64,000 nucleotides of DNA from Secundilactobacillus yichangensis (GTDB lineage: Bacteria; Bacillota; Bacilli; Lactobacillales; Lactobacillaceae), in NCBI RefSeq assembly GCF_016861565.1, contig NZ_BOLK01000001.1:62001-126000 (forward strand), read 5' to 3'. The position numbers and the translations under genes are program-made. A model generated the notes under the pieces. It had not been told where the DNA came from. It worked only from the letters and a program-made list of their open reading frames with translations, and searched no databases. Positions 27,169-37,193 of this stretch are shown piece after piece; positions within the stretch are counted from its first letter, which is position 1; each line of letters starts with the position of its first letter.

Positions 27169-27196
27169 TTGTTTTCCTGAATACCTATGCTAAAAT
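27169..27196 (+). promoter_or_regulatory. Promoter of clpB
   Basis: TTGTTT and TAAAAT separated by 16 bases with an extended -10 (TGC before TAAAAT), starting seven bases after the CtsR box. Confidence 0.65.
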
Positions 27197-27248
27197 GAAT
27201 CAAGTAATGAATGACTCAGTAAAATAAGCAAAGGATGATGATCGTTTA

Positions 27249-29879
27249 ATGAATCCAGACATTTTAACGCAATCAGTGACTGATGCGATTGCGGAAGCCC
27301 AACAGATTGCCGTTAATCGCAAACAGCAATCGATCGGCGTCTCACACCTGTTTAAATTTTTAATTCAGCCTGGACAACTGGACCGACAAATTTTCAGTGA
27401 ACTCGGCTTAAATATGGACAAGCTGAACGCTGAATTAGATCACGAAATTGATCAAATCAGTGAAGTTGAAGGCGACAACGTCACTTACGGCCAAAACTTA
27501 TCACCAGACCTTTACCGCTTATTACAAAAGGCTGATGAAGTCCGAAAAGATTTGGGTGATGACTATATCGCCAGTGATACCTTAATTATTGCAGTTATCC
27601 AAATGAGCGGCAGTCGTTTCGGTGACTACCTGAACCAGCAGGGACTGACACTGCAGCAGGTCAAAAACAAAGTTACTGAAATTCGTGGAGGTGAAAAGAT
27701 CACGTCAAAAAACCAAGAAGAGGGCTTTCAAGCCTTAGATAAATACGGTACTGATTTAGTAAAAGCCATGCGCAGCGGCAAACGGGACCTGATTATCGGC
27801 CGAGACGAGGAAATTTTGACGGTTACCCGGATCCTCTCACGGAAAACGAAGAACAACCCCGTTTTGATCGGTGAACCCGGAGTCGGTAAAACCGCAATCG
27901 TGGAAGGTTTGGCACAGCGGATCGCCCGTGGTGATGTGCCGGAGAACCTGAAGAATAAGTCGATTTTTTCTCTGGACATGGGTTCTTTGATTGCCGGAGC
28001 CAAGTACCGTGGCGAATTCGAAGAGCGGCTGAAAGCTGTTTTAAATGAAGTTAAGAAGTCTAACGGCGACATTATCATGTTCATTGATGAAATTCATAAC
28101 ATCGTGGGTGCCGGGAAGTCTGAAGGCAGCATGGATGCCGGTAACTTATTGAAACCGATGCTGGCCCGCGGCGAGCTGCATTTGATTGGTGCCACTACTA
28201 CGGATGAATACCGTAAGTACATGGAAAAAGACCGGGCGCTTGAACGCCGGTTCCAAAAGGTGCCGGTAGCCGAACCCTCAGTGGATGATACCATCACTAT
28301 TTTACGGGGCTTACGTGAACGATACGAAATCCACCATGGCGTGCGGATTCACGATAACGCGTTAGTGGCCGCGGCCAAATTATCGGACCGGTATATCACT
28401 GACCGTTATTTGCCAGATAAGGCCCTAGACCTAGTTGATGAAGCCTCAGCATCGATTCGGGTTGCTATGAACTCGGCACCAACTGAATTAGATCAGGCCC
28501 GCCGGCAGCAAATGCGCCTGCAAGTGGAAGAAGCAGCGTTGAAGCAGGAAACTGACGAAGCTTCGCAGCAACGGTTAAAAGAAGTGCAGAAGAGTTTAGC
28601 GGATGTTAAGGAAACGGTCAGCGGCCTAAACGCCCGCTGGGAAGATGAAAAGCAGTCACTGGCTGCGTTAAGCAAGAAGAAGACCGAGCTGGATAAAGCC
28701 AACCGGGATCTGCACGATGCTGAAGCCCAGTATGATTTGGATAAGGCGGCGGTATTGCAGCATGGGACCATTCCCCAATTGAAAAAGGAACTGGCCGAAA
28801 TGGAACACAAGGATCATTCCGGGGACTGGCTGGTTGAAGAATCGGTTACGGAAAAGGAAATTGCGGCAGTCGTTGCCAAAATGACCGGGATTCCCGTGAA
28901 CCGGCTGGTGGCTTCTGAACGGGAGAAACTGCTGCACCTGGCGGACAATTTGCATCAACGGGTGATTGGTCAAAACGAGGCGGTTGAGGCCGTTTCAGAC
29001 GCCGTTTTACGGTCACGTGCTGGACTTCAAGACCCAAGCAAGCCACTGGGTTCATTCCTATTTTTGGGACCAACTGGGGTGGGTAAAACCGAGCTGGCGA
29101 AAGCCTTAGCAGAAAATCTGTTTGACTCGGAGAACGAAATGATTCGAATCGACATGTCAGAATACATGGAGAAGGAATCGGTTTCCCGGTTAGTGGGGGC
29201 AGCTCCCGGCTACATTGGCTACGAAGAAGGTGGGCAGCTCACCGAAGCGGTTCGGCGGCACCCGTATTCCATCGTGTTATTTGATGAAATTGAGAAGGCC
29301 CATCCGGATGTCTTTAACATCTTATTGCAAGTCTTAGATGACGGCCGTCTAACGGATAGTCAAGGGCGGACGGTCAACTTTAAGAACACTCTGCTGATTA
29401 TGACGTCTAACTTAGGGTCAGACATCTTACTGGATGGTACGGATGATCAGGGGCACATTTCAGACGATGCCAAAAAGCAGGTGGCCAGTCTGCTGCAGCG
29501 GTCATTTAAGCCGGAATTCTTAAACCGGATTGATGACACGATCATGTTCAAACCGCTGACGATGGCAGACGTTGAGCAGATTGTCGGGAAGCTAATCGAC
29601 CGGCTTGCCAACCGACTAGCTGAGCAGCAGATTAAGCTGACGATTACGCCAGAGGCTACCAATTGGCTTGCTAAACGGGGTTACTTACCAGCCTATGGTG
29701 CCCGGCCATTGCAGAGAACCATTACTAGCCTGGTAGAGACACCGCTAGCTAAACTACTGATTGGCGGCAAAGTTACGGCTCAAAGTACCGTTGAATTGAC
29801 CTTAAACAGTGACGGTAACGGGATTACGTTTAAGACCAGTTCCAAGGCTGATCAGCCCGTTGATCCAACTGAAAAGTAA
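27249..29879 (+). CDS. clpB: Disaggregase ClpB
   Basis: 876-residue Hsp100 ATPase that resolubilises aggregated proteins with DnaK. The order is an N-terminal Clp_N domain, AAA-1 with Walker A GEPGVGKT (208-215), a coiled-coil middle domain (about 410-530) that defines ClpB against ClpC/ClpE, AAA-2 with Walker A GPTGVGKT (607-614), and a C-terminal D2 small domain. It is monocistronic, controlled by CtsR, and ends in a bidirectional terminator. Confidence 0.97.
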   Translation: MNPDILTQSVTDAIAEAQQIAVNRKQQSIGVSHLFKFLIQPGQLDRQIFSELGLNMDKLNAELDHEIDQISEVEGDNVTYGQNLSPDLYRLLQKADEVRKDLGDDYIASDTLIIAVIQMSGSRFGDYLNQQGLTLQQVKNKVTEIRGGEKITSKNQEEGFQALDKYGTDLVKAMRSGKRDLIIGRDEEILTVTRILSRKTKNNPVLIGEPGVGKTAIVEGLAQRIARGDVPENLKNKSIFSLDMGSLIAGAKYRGEFEERLKAVLNEVKKSNGDIIMFIDEIHNIVGAGKSEGSMDAGNLLKPMLARGELHLIGATTTDEYRKYMEKDRALERRFQKVPVAEPSVDDTITILRGLRERYEIHHGVRIHDNALVAAAKLSDRYITDRYLPDKALDLVDEASASIRVAMNSAPTELDQARRQQMRLQVEEAALKQETDEASQQRLKEVQKSLADVKETVSGLNARWEDEKQSLAALSKKKTELDKANRDLHDAEAQYDLDKAAVLQHGTIPQLKKELAEMEHKDHSGDWLVEESVTEKEIAAVVAKMTGIPVNRLVASEREKLLHLADNLHQRVIGQNEAVEAVSDAVLRSRAGLQDPSKPLGSFLFLGPTGVGKTELAKALAENLFDSENEMIRIDMSEYMEKESVSRLVGAAPGYIGYEEGGQLTEAVRRHPYSIVLFDEIEKAHPDVFNILLQVLDDGRLTDSQGRTVNFKNTLLIMTSNLGSDILLDGTDDQGHISDDAKKQVASLLQRSFKPEFLNRIDDTIMFKPLTMADVEQIVGKLIDRLANRLAEQQIKLTITPEATNWLAKRGYLPAYGARPLQRTITSLVETPLAKLLIGGKVTAQSTVELTLNSDGNGITFKTSSKADQPVDPTEK

Positions 29880-29891
29880 ACGACATCAAAT

Positions 29892-29925
29892 AAAATGGCG
29901 CTGCTTTTTTAAGCAGCACCATTTT
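29892..29925. terminator. Bidirectional terminator between clpB and the permease gene
   Basis: AAAATGG-C-GCTGCTT / AAGCAGC-A-CCATTTT with A and T runs on both sides; works for the convergent genes. Confidence 0.85.
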
Positions 29926-29977
29926 TTGTATAAAACGATAATGATTAATGAGTGAGAACCCCAAAATTGAAAATGCA

Positions 29978-31354
29978 CTAATTCTCCTGTAATGCGTCAA
30001 TGTGGCGAACCGAATAACTACCGTAAAGAATAAAACCAATCACCAACCAGCCAAAGTAAATCAGCCAAGCGTTAAGCGCAATATTAGCTAGCAAGAAAAT
30101 GCAGACCAGCACCGAAAGGATCGGTATGGTATAGCCAAACGGAATTTTAAATGGTCGGTTTAGATCCGGCTGTTGGCGACGAAGAACAATGACGATTAAT
30201 GAAATCAAGGCAAACACGGTAAGCGACCCGACGTTAGCGATGATCGCTAAGTTGCGGATATCCATGAGTCCCGCAAGAATCGCGGCCATTAGTCCGTTCA
30301 GCCACAAAGCGGTATTGGGACTATGACTTTTCTGATTCCTTTGAGCCCATGACTTAGGCAGGAAACCACCGCGCCCCATTGCCATGGTGATGTTTGACCC
30401 CGCGTAAACGAATGCGTAGACAACGGCCATAATTCCAAGTACGGCACCAGCCGAGACAAATTGAGCGGCAAGCGTATGTCCCTTAGCTAATAACACAAAG
30501 GACATGGACTCTGGCACGTTGAGTTCCTTGTAGCTGACGACCCCCGTCATGATAAGACTCACCATAATGTACAGCGTTGTCGATACAATCAGTGAAATAA
30601 TGATTGCCCGCGGTAAATTTTTCTTCACGTTCTTGGCGTCTTCAGCAGAAGTTGCTAGAGCATCAAAGCCGAGGTAGGTGAAGAACACGGTTGAAGCACC
30701 CGTGAAAATACCGGTTGGACCGTATGGCATGAACGGATGCCAGTTAGCGGCACGAACGTTAAAGACGGCGACTGAAATAAAGAGAATGATGATCGCCAGT
30801 TTGATCAGTACTAAGGTGTTATTGATCCATTTACTTTCGCTGGTCCCCTTAGTGAGGATGAAGGTGATGAGCACGATCATGATCACCGCTGGCAGATTGA
30901 TCATTCCGCCTGCGAAAGGGGAAGCCAGCAGATTGCTTGGCATATCGATGCCAATTTCTCTAAGAAACGAGTTAAGGTACCCGGTCCAGCCGTTGGCCAC
31001 CGTGGCAGTGGTTGTGATATAGACACCAATCAATGTCCAGCCAGCAAAGAAGGCACCAAGTTGACCAATCGAGACCCAAGCGTAAACGTAAGCGCTTCCA
31101 GAATTTGGCATGCTCGTTGTTAATTCTGAATAACAAAGACCGATTAAACCGCTAGCCAATGCCGCAATGAGAAATGAGAAGATGACGGCGGGACCAGCGT
31201 CTGTGGATGCTACGATCCCAGTCAAAACGAGGATCCCAGTTCCAATAATCGCACCAATTCCGAGAATTGAAAGATCAAACAGGCTCAGTGTTCGCTCTTC
31301 TTCACTTTTACTGGCGTTTTTTAACACCAAGTTAATGTCAATTTTATTTCCCAT
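29978..31354 (-). CDS. APC-family amino acid permease (cationic amino acid transporter-like)
   Basis: 458-residue integral membrane transporter with about 12 helices. The APC consensus IGIGAIIGTGILVLTG sits in the first helix region and YSELTTSMPNSGSAYVYAW in TM3, and a conserved AEDAKN-KKNLPRAI segment precedes a central helix. The pattern is that of the CAT/YfnA-type permeases. It starts 14 bases after alanine dehydrogenase on the same strand, so alanine (or serine/glycine) uptake is a reasonable guess, but substrate is not readable. Confidence 0.88.
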   Translation of the reverse strand: MGNKIDINLVLKNASKSEEERTLSLFDLSILGIGAIIGTGILVLTGIVASTDAGPAVIFSFLIAALASGLIGLCYSELTTSMPNSGSAYVYAWVSIGQLGAFFAGWTLIGVYITTTATVANGWTGYLNSFLREIGIDMPSNLLASPFAGGMINLPAVIMIVLITFILTKGTSESKWINNTLVLIKLAIIILFISVAVFNVRAANWHPFMPYGPTGIFTGASTVFFTYLGFDALATSAEDAKNVKKNLPRAIIISLIVSTTLYIMVSLIMTGVVSYKELNVPESMSFVLLAKGHTLAAQFVSAGAVLGIMAVVYAFVYAGSNITMAMGRGGFLPKSWAQRNQKSHSPNTALWLNGLMAAILAGLMDIRNLAIIANVGSLTVFALISLIVIVLRRQQPDLNRPFKIPFGYTIPILSVLVCIFLLANIALNAWLIYFGWLVIGFILYGSYSVRHIDALQEN

Positions 31355-31368
31355 AAGGGCTCACAACC

Positions 31369-32490
31369 TTATCTGCCAGTGGAAACTGCAGGTTGGTATT
31401 CCGTGTATGGCAGTTTGAGACTGTCCGCCACTGCTTTAGAGGCAATGGTGCCATCGATGGTATTAATACCAGTGTAGATGGTGGAATTATCAGCCGCAGC
31501 CTGTGCAATCCCCTTGTTGGCAATTTCAACCGCGTAGGCAACAGTTGCGCTGGTCAGGGCATCTGTTGACGTCTTTGGAACAGCGCCAGGGATGTTAGCA
31601 ACAGTATAGTGAACCACGCCGTGAGAAATGTAGATTGGATCATCGTGGGTGGTAGCGTGAGTACTGGTTTCAAAGATACCGCCTTGGTCAATTGGCACGT
31701 CGACGATTACTGAGCCATCTTCCATGCTATCAACCATTTCTTCAGTAACCAGTTTGGGAGCCGTTGCACCAGGAATCAGTACGGCACCGATGACTAAGTC
31801 GGATTCCTTAACTGATTGCGCGATGTTGTGGGCGTTTGAGATCAAAGTTTGAATCTTGCCAGAGAAGATATCGTCTACTTGAGCCAGCCGCTGCGCGTTG
31901 ATATCCAGAATCGTAACGTTAGCGCCAACTCCCACGGCAATTTTAGCAGCGTTGAAGCCAACGGTCCCCGCACCGATGATCGTGATTTTACCACGATGAA
32001 CGCCAGTCACGCCGCCAAGTAAAACACCTTTACCAGAATGCGGTTCCTCTAAGAAGTGGGCACCGACTTGTACGGACATCCGTCCCGCAATCTCACTCAT
32101 TGGGAAGAGCAGCGGTAAACCGCCACCGCGGCCAACCATAGTTTCGTAAGCGACCCCAGTTACACCAGCTTTAAGAAGTGCGTCTGTGAGTTCACGATCC
32201 GCGGCAAGGTGCAGATAAGTGTAGATGATCATGCCCTTTTTGAAGTAGTGGTACTCAGGCGGTAATGGTTCCTTTACTTTAATGATCATTTCACTGTCCC
32301 AAGCTTCATCAGCAGTACCCAGAGTGGCACCAAGGGCAGTGTAAGCACTGTCGGGGTAGCCAGAACCAATACCGGCACCAGTTTCAACAATCACTTCATG
32401 ACCTGCGTGGACTAAATTAGCTACCGTGCTAGGAGTTGCACCAACACGTTCTTCTTGATCTTTTATTTCCTTAGGAACACCAATTTTCAT
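31369..32490 (-). CDS. ald: Alanine dehydrogenase
   Basis: 373-residue enzyme interconverting L-alanine with pyruvate, ammonia and NADH. The N-terminal KIGVPKEIKDQEERVG motif, K74 region (IIKVKEP), the HLAAD segment (His near residue 95) and the Rossmann motif GAGTVGFNAAK (about 174) are intact, and length fits the family. GAAAGGAG precedes the ATG. In operon with the permease downstream. In a fermentative lactobacillus the pair may feed pyruvate from alanine or dispose of reducing power. Confidence 0.96.
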   Translation of the reverse strand: MKIGVPKEIKDQEERVGATPSTVANLVHAGHEVIVETGAGIGSGYPDSAYTALGATLGTADEAWDSEMIIKVKEPLPPEYHYFKKGMIIYTYLHLAADRELTDALLKAGVTGVAYETMVGRGGGLPLLFPMSEIAGRMSVQVGAHFLEEPHSGKGVLLGGVTGVHRGKITIIGAGTVGFNAAKIAVGVGANVTILDINAQRLAQVDDIFSGKIQTLISNAHNIAQSVKESDLVIGAVLIPGATAPKLVTEEMVDSMEDGSVIVDVPIDQGGIFETSTHATTHDDPIYISHGVVHYTVANIPGAVPKTSTDALTSATVAYAVEIANKGIAQAAADNSTIYTGINTIDGTIASKAVADSLKLPYTEYQPAVSTGR

Positions 32491-32573
32491 GATTATTCAT
32501 ACTCCTTTCAAGCCTAGGTTCTCAACTCGAGGTTATGGTAGCACGAGCCTTGCTCACTTATCAAACCATAAGA

Positions 32574-32603
32574 ATTATGATTTTAAGGTTATGAGAATGA
32601 TAA
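32574..32603 (-). promoter_or_regulatory. Candidate promoter of ald-permease
   Basis: Minus-strand TTATCA and CATAAT separated by 18 bases, inside a region with symmetric CATAA and TTATG elements (about 32567-32593) that could be an operator. Confidence 0.35.
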
Positions 32604-33204
32604 CGAGATGAAGCAGAGAAATGGCTTATAAAAATTTTAAAATGATTTTCTAGCTAAGTGTTGTTGAGATAACGGCCAGGAGTAGTTAAGTTATATTTAT
32701 TTAGCTTTAAATCAGCTAAAAAATATTTCACAAATACTTTAAAACGGCTGATGGAAGGACAATATTTAGAACATCATCAGCGGTGTTTACGGTTCACAAA
32801 CTATTAAGTGAATGGTCAAGAGGCCGGTAAAATCACAAAGAATCGTTTGCTGGTGATTATAAAAGCGTTAAAAAATTTTTTAAAAGTCTGAAAATAGCTT
32901 GTGATAAAGTGATTAAGAATACGATGATTGCCAAGATAATAGTTTGATGGCAATTCTAATGTATGCATTAATCTATTGATAAATTAGAAAAATCCCCATA
33001 TATCAGCCAGATTAGTCGCTAAAAAATATGATTCAGGACTGTAAAACATCATTCACAGGGGATGAACTCATTTTATTTTAATGATTATTGTCTTTTTATT
33101 TTTGATCAATTGCTTAAATATAAAAGTGTTTTCAATCGGAATCATCTGGCTAAATAAAAGGTGGCAAGCAATAATAGCGGGTGGTTCGGAAACGAGGTTG
33201 TTAC
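32604..33204. other. Gene-free AT-rich region
   Basis: No convincing coding frame or RNA family. It has many short A/T runs and dispersed inverted repeats, e.g. ATTGCCA (32927-32933) with TGGCAAT (32948-32954), and ATCCCC with GGGGAT flanking about 33000-33060. A 31-codon frame after AGGGG near 33061 lacks proper spacing and was not accepted. It may be decayed sequence. Confidence 0.5.
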
Positions 33205-33253
33205 AAAGCAAAAAAGCAGCATGACAATCTGAGCAAATTGTCATGCTGCTTTT
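33205..33253 (-). terminator. Intrinsic terminator of the DUF2929 gene
   Basis: Perfect 17-bp stem AAAAGCAGCATGACAAT / ATTGTCATGCTGCTTTT; the minus strand continues into a T tract. Confidence 0.9.
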
Positions 33254-33290
33254 GCTGAATTTAGGATCATCCCTAAATCTTCAATTATAA

Positions 33291-33488
33291 TTATTTTCTC
33301 GCTTTTGTATCTGAATTGGCAACTAATTTGACGCCATTGGTGAAGATCAATGCAGCGATGGTTGCTACTACCCCGATTTCAGCCGGGACGTAGGTCATGA
33401 CTTCCAATTGACCACCAATGTAACCAATGACTTCACCAAAAATGATTGCCCAAAAAATAACAACCAAGTTTGCTTCTAATGCTTTCAT
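33291..33488 (-). CDS. Small DUF2929 (YjzD-like) membrane protein
   Basis: 65 residues with two hydrophobic helices (about residues 8-27 and 34-52) joined by a short loop and a basic tail DTKARK. The pattern and position next to dnaE fit the DUF2929 family of Lactobacillales, whose function is unknown. The ATG at 33488 is preferred because GAGGTG lies six bases upstream and overlaps an alternative GTG at 33497. Confidence 0.75.
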   Translation of the reverse strand: MKALEANLVVIFWAIIFGEVIGYIGGQLEVMTYVPAEIGVVATIAALIFTNGVKLVANSDTKARK

Positions 33489-33608
33489 TGTAGACACCTC
33501 GCAATCAAAGCAAATTTTAGCATATGTTCAACCAAAATGAAAGTCTTAAAATGGGCTACTCTGTTATAATGGAGTCCGGAAGATAACGAGAAAGGAAGCC
33601 GATTGATC

Positions 33609-36600
33609 ATGGCGTTTGTTCCACTACAAGTCATTAGCAGCTACAGCCTGCTGCAGAGTACCAACCAACTGGACGAACTGGTAAAAACCGCTGCTCAGCG
33701 CGGTTATCAGGCGTTGGCACTGACGGACCGCAACGTCATGTACGGAACGGTAGAGTTCTATCAAACCTGTCAGAAGTATCACGTCCAGCCGATAATCGGT
33801 CTAACGGCTGATCTGGCCGGTATTTTTGCCACCGAGCAGACCTTTCCAATGGTATTGCTGGCGAAAAATCAAGTTGGATATCAGCATTTAATGGCGATCT
33901 CCTCGTTTTTACAAACGCGTCCAGACCGTGAACCGGTAACGGTGGCGCAAGTGGCGAGATGGCTTAGTGATCTGGTGGTCATTTTACCTAGCGAAAGCGA
34001 GCTGCAATACTGGCTTGACCAGGGCGAACAGAAAAATGTGAACCAGTTGCTGGCACGGTTAAGCCGGCCAGTGGACGATAACAGTTTGCTCATTGGCATC
34101 GCCCCCACACAGTCGATGACTGTTCGACAGCTACTGACCAAGTTGGCTGCTGAGGCACGGGTTAAGATTGTTGCCTTGCCGGAAGTACGGTATTTGGATG
34201 CTGACGACCGGTTTGCAGTCGGTGTTTTAAATGCCATTAAGGATGGTACTACCATCAGCAACCTGGCAGAAGCGCAGAAGAAGACCGGCCAGTATTGGCT
34301 GCGGCCGGCTGCTGAGTTTGACAGTGTTTATGAAGGCTTAGGCTTAAAAGCCGCCGCTCAGTTAACTGAAACGGTTGCCAAAGCCTGCCGGGTCCAGCTG
34401 AAGTTTCAGCATCCCCAATTGCCCAAATTTCAAACCCCTGATCAGCAGTCAGCGAAAGCTTATTTACTAGCACAGTGCCAAGCGGGACTGTCTAGACGGC
34501 TGCAGGAAAATCAGGTGACGGCTGTTAAACCCTATCAAGAACGGTTGGCTCACGAACTGGATGTTATTGACCGGATGGGGTTTAATGATTACTTTTTGAT
34601 CGTCTGGGACGTGATGCAGTTTACCAAACGGGCCGGTATTACCACTGGTCCCGGCCGTGGATCAGCTGCCGGTTCCTTGGTCGCTTATGTACTGGGAATT
34701 ACCGATGTTGACCCATTGCAATATCATTTATTATTCGAACGTTTCTTGAACGAAGAACGGGCACAAATGCCTGATATTGATTTAGATATTCCGGATAATC
34801 GCCGTGAGGAAGTATTGGAATACGTTCACCAAAAGTACGGTCATCAGCGGGTAGGTCAGATCATCACCTTTGGAACGCTAGCGACGAAGCAAGCCATTCG
34901 TGACGTTGGTCGGGTCTTTGGCTTGCGGCCGTACGAACTTAGCGAGTGGAGTAAAACGATTCCCAGCGTGCTGCACATTTCTCTTAAAGAGGCTTACGCG
35001 CAGTCACAGCCCCTGCAAAACATGGTGGCAGATTCGCCGACTAACAAGCTGCTGTTTGAAACGGCTTCGAAGCTAGAGGGCTTGCCGCGGCACTATTCCA
35101 CTCATGCGGCTGGGGTTGTATTGAGCGATAAGCCGCTCACCGATATCGTACCGGTACAAAACGGTTCAGAGACCATGCTCATGACGCAGTACACCAAGGA
35201 CTACGTGGAACAGGTCGGCCTGTTGAAAATGGATTTCTTGGGTCTGCGGAATTTGAGTCTACTAGCGGCAGCTTTGAAGTACGTTAAAGTCCAAACTGGG
35301 TATGATTTAAAGATTAGTCAAATTGATTTGAATGATAAGGACACTTTGGAACTCTTTCAAAGGGGTGATACCAACGGTGTCTTCCAATTCGAATCCAGCG
35401 GAATCAAGAACGTTTTGCGACGCTTGCACCCGGATACCTTTGAACTGGTCGCGGCTGTAAACGCTCTGTACCGGCCAGGTCCCATGGAAAATATCGACCA
35501 CTTTATTAAACGCCGGTTGGGACAAGAACCGGTAACGTATCCCGATGATTCATTGAAAGAGATTTTAGCGCCTACGTATGGCATCATCGTTTATCAGGAG
35601 CAGGTGATGCAGGTTGCTTCAACGATGGCCGGTTTTACTTTGGGTCAAGCCGATTTATTGCGGCGGGCCATGAGCAAAAAGAAGCAAGCTACCATGGAAG
35701 CCATGCGCAAGCGATTTACGGATGGAGCCGCAGCTAAGGGTCACGCGGTGAAGGTAGCTGAGGCGACTTTTGAGTATATTGACCGGTTTGCTAACTACGG
35801 GTTTAACCGGTCTCACGCGGTAGCTTATAGTAAGATGGCCTTTGAGTTAGCCTACCTGAAAACCCATTATCCAGCAGCCTTCTTTACCGCGTTATTGAAT
35901 TCCGTTTTGAATAATAGCGCGAAAACCAAACTATACTTAATGGAAGCAAAGCGGCACCAAGTTAAGATTTTACCGCCTAACATTAACCATAGCGGTGCTT
36001 ATTTTCGACTGGAGCAAAACCAGATTCGTTTTGGCCTAGCTTCTATTAAAGGGATGCGCCGTGATCTGCTGCAAAGTATCATTACCGAACGGCAGACCAA
36101 CGGCCAGTTTAAGTCACTGCATCAATTTCTGCTGCGGCTGGATCCAAAATGGCTGAAGGAAGACTTGATTGAAGGTTTAGTATACTCTGGGGCCTTCGAT
36201 GAATTTGGCTATAACCGGGCTGAGCTGATTGCCAGCTTGCCAGAATTCTTAAGCAGCGTGGAACTCAGTGGTAACAGTGTGGATCTGTTCGAAGCGCTGG
36301 CACCTAAGATTGATCATCAACCTGATTTTCCGTTGAACGAACGGTTAGAGAAGGAAAACGAATACCTGGGGGCTTATTTATCGGGTCATCCGGTGGAACA
36401 ATATACTGATTTAGCTCAGCAGCGCGGCGCGGTTTCAATCGGCGATCTGAGTGTCGACCAGCACGTAACGCTAGTGGTTTACGTCACTCGAATTCGGACG
36501 ATTCGGACCAAGCGCGGTGACCAAATGGCCTTTTTGACCGTTAGTGACCTGACGGGAGAAACCAGTATTACAGTCTTTCCGAACACTTACCGGCAGATTG

Positions 36601-36986
36601 CAAGCTGGCTAGAAAAGGAACAGGTTATTGTGGTCAACGGGAAAACGGAAGCCAACCGGGGCAGCCTGCAGGTAGTAGCTGATTCAATTCAGCAGGCATC
36701 GACGGTAAAACCCTCTAAAGCTGAAGTTTCTCAGACTAAAGAGTTGCAGGGCAGCCGCTGGTTTTTGAGGTTAACTGAATCGGCGGATGTACCGGCAATC
36801 ATGAATCAGCTAACCGGGTTTTTAAAGCAGCATGAGGGTCAGACACCGGTAATTGTTTACCGGGTCAAAGACGACAGCAAACGAATTTTAAACCGGCAAT
36901 ATTGGTTGCCAGCCAGTGAGCAATTGGTAGTCCCATTAGAGCAAATTTTGGGTGATCATAACGTAGTGTTACAAGTAAAACATTAA
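33609..36986 (+). CDS. dnaE: DNA polymerase III alpha subunit DnaE
   Basis: 1,125-residue C-family polymerase; in Firmicutes DnaE extends primers on the lagging strand and hands over to PolC. It has an N-terminal PHP domain, the palm signature PGRGSAAGSLVAY, catalytic aspartates in MPDIDLDIPD (D389, D391), a helix-hairpin-helix region and a C-terminal OB fold (VYVTRIRTIRTKRGDQMAFL region). Start at ATG 33609; a TTG at 33603 is closer to the AAAGGAAG site and is possible. It has its own TATAAT-bearing promoter region (33565-33570) divergent from the DUF2929 gene. Confidence 0.96.
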   Translation: MAFVPLQVISSYSLLQSTNQLDELVKTAAQRGYQALALTDRNVMYGTVEFYQTCQKYHVQPIIGLTADLAGIFATEQTFPMVLLAKNQVGYQHLMAISSFLQTRPDREPVTVAQVARWLSDLVVILPSESELQYWLDQGEQKNVNQLLARLSRPVDDNSLLIGIAPTQSMTVRQLLTKLAAEARVKIVALPEVRYLDADDRFAVGVLNAIKDGTTISNLAEAQKKTGQYWLRPAAEFDSVYEGLGLKAAAQLTETVAKACRVQLKFQHPQLPKFQTPDQQSAKAYLLAQCQAGLSRRLQENQVTAVKPYQERLAHELDVIDRMGFNDYFLIVWDVMQFTKRAGITTGPGRGSAAGSLVAYVLGITDVDPLQYHLLFERFLNEERAQMPDIDLDIPDNRREEVLEYVHQKYGHQRVGQIITFGTLATKQAIRDVGRVFGLRPYELSEWSKTIPSVLHISLKEAYAQSQPLQNMVADSPTNKLLFETASKLEGLPRHYSTHAAGVVLSDKPLTDIVPVQNGSETMLMTQYTKDYVEQVGLLKMDFLGLRNLSLLAAALKYVKVQTGYDLKISQIDLNDKDTLELFQRGDTNGVFQFESSGIKNVLRRLHPDTFELVAAVNALYRPGPMENIDHFIKRRLGQEPVTYPDDSLKEILAPTYGIIVYQEQVMQVASTMAGFTLGQADLLRRAMSKKKQATMEAMRKRFTDGAAAKGHAVKVAEATFEYIDRFANYGFNRSHAVAYSKMAFELAYLKTHYPAAFFTALLNSVLNNSAKTKLYLMEAKRHQVKILPPNINHSGAYFRLEQNQIRFGLASIKGMRRDLLQSIITERQTNGQFKSLHQFLLRLDPKWLKEDLIEGLVYSGAFDEFGYNRAELIASLPEFLSSVELSGNSVDLFEALAPKIDHQPDFPLNERLEKENEYLGAYLSGHPVEQYTDLAQQRGAVSIGDLSVDQHVTLVVYVTRIRTIRTKRGDQMAFLTVSDLTGETSITVFPNTYRQIASWLEKEQVIVVNGKTEANRGSLQVVADSIQQASTVKPSKAEVSQTKELQGSRWFLRLTESADVPAIMNQLTGFLKQHEGQTPVIVYRVKDDSKRILNRQYWLPASEQLVVPLEQILGDHNVVLQVKH

Positions 36987-37019
36987 AGTTTGAGGTTAAA
37001 TTTATCTAAAGAAAAGCCA

Positions 37020-37033
37020 TGAAAACGCTTTTA
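37020..37033 (+). promoter_or_regulatory. Catabolite-responsive element (cre) upstream of pyk
   Basis: TGAAAACGCTTTTA fits the CcpA consensus TGWNANCGNTNWCA with one mismatch. It lies about 60 bases upstream of the -10 candidate, the side used for CcpA activation. Confidence 0.65.
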
Positions 37034-37089
37034 TGACGGAAATCGTCAGTTTTTGAAGAAACACCGCAGACAACAAATTTGAAAAGTGC

Positions 37090-37095
37090 TAAAAT
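37090..37095 (+). promoter_or_regulatory. Extended -10 of the pyk promoter
   Basis: TGC-TAAAAT with no good -35, which fits a promoter needing an activator such as CcpA. Predicted leader about 90 nt. Confidence 0.5.
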
Positions 37096-37115
37096 AACAG
37101 TCGGATTCCAAATTG

Positions 37116-37167
37116 GACTGGTCTAATTGTGATGGCTATCACAAAGTGGCCGATCAACGGATCAGTC
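37116..37167 (+). ncRNA. Structured 5' leader of pyk
   Basis: Outer stem GACTGGTC (37116-37123) / GATCAGTC (37160-37167) encloses hairpin TTGTGAT / ATCACAA (37127-37144). No T tract follows, so it is not a terminator. It does not match a riboswitch class I know. Confidence 0.35.
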
Positions 37168-37193
37168 TTAAACTCAAAGGAGAGATTTTTCTT

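Noticed and set aside
33061-33156. Possible 31-codon ORF in the gene-free region
   Set aside because: AGGGG is only a few bases from the ATG and composition is that of random AT-rich DNA.
33530-33545. GAACATATGC near the DUF2929 gene as a LexA box
   Set aside because: Only one half matches the consensus; the GTTC half is absent.
34255-34473. Minus-strand open frame inside dnaE
   Set aside because: No ribosome binding site and lies within a well-supported gene; shadow.
37129-37142. TGTGAT-GGC-TATCACA resembling a CRP site
   Set aside because: CRP is not the catabolite regulator of lactobacilli, and the element lies in the transcribed leader, where a hairpin explains it better.
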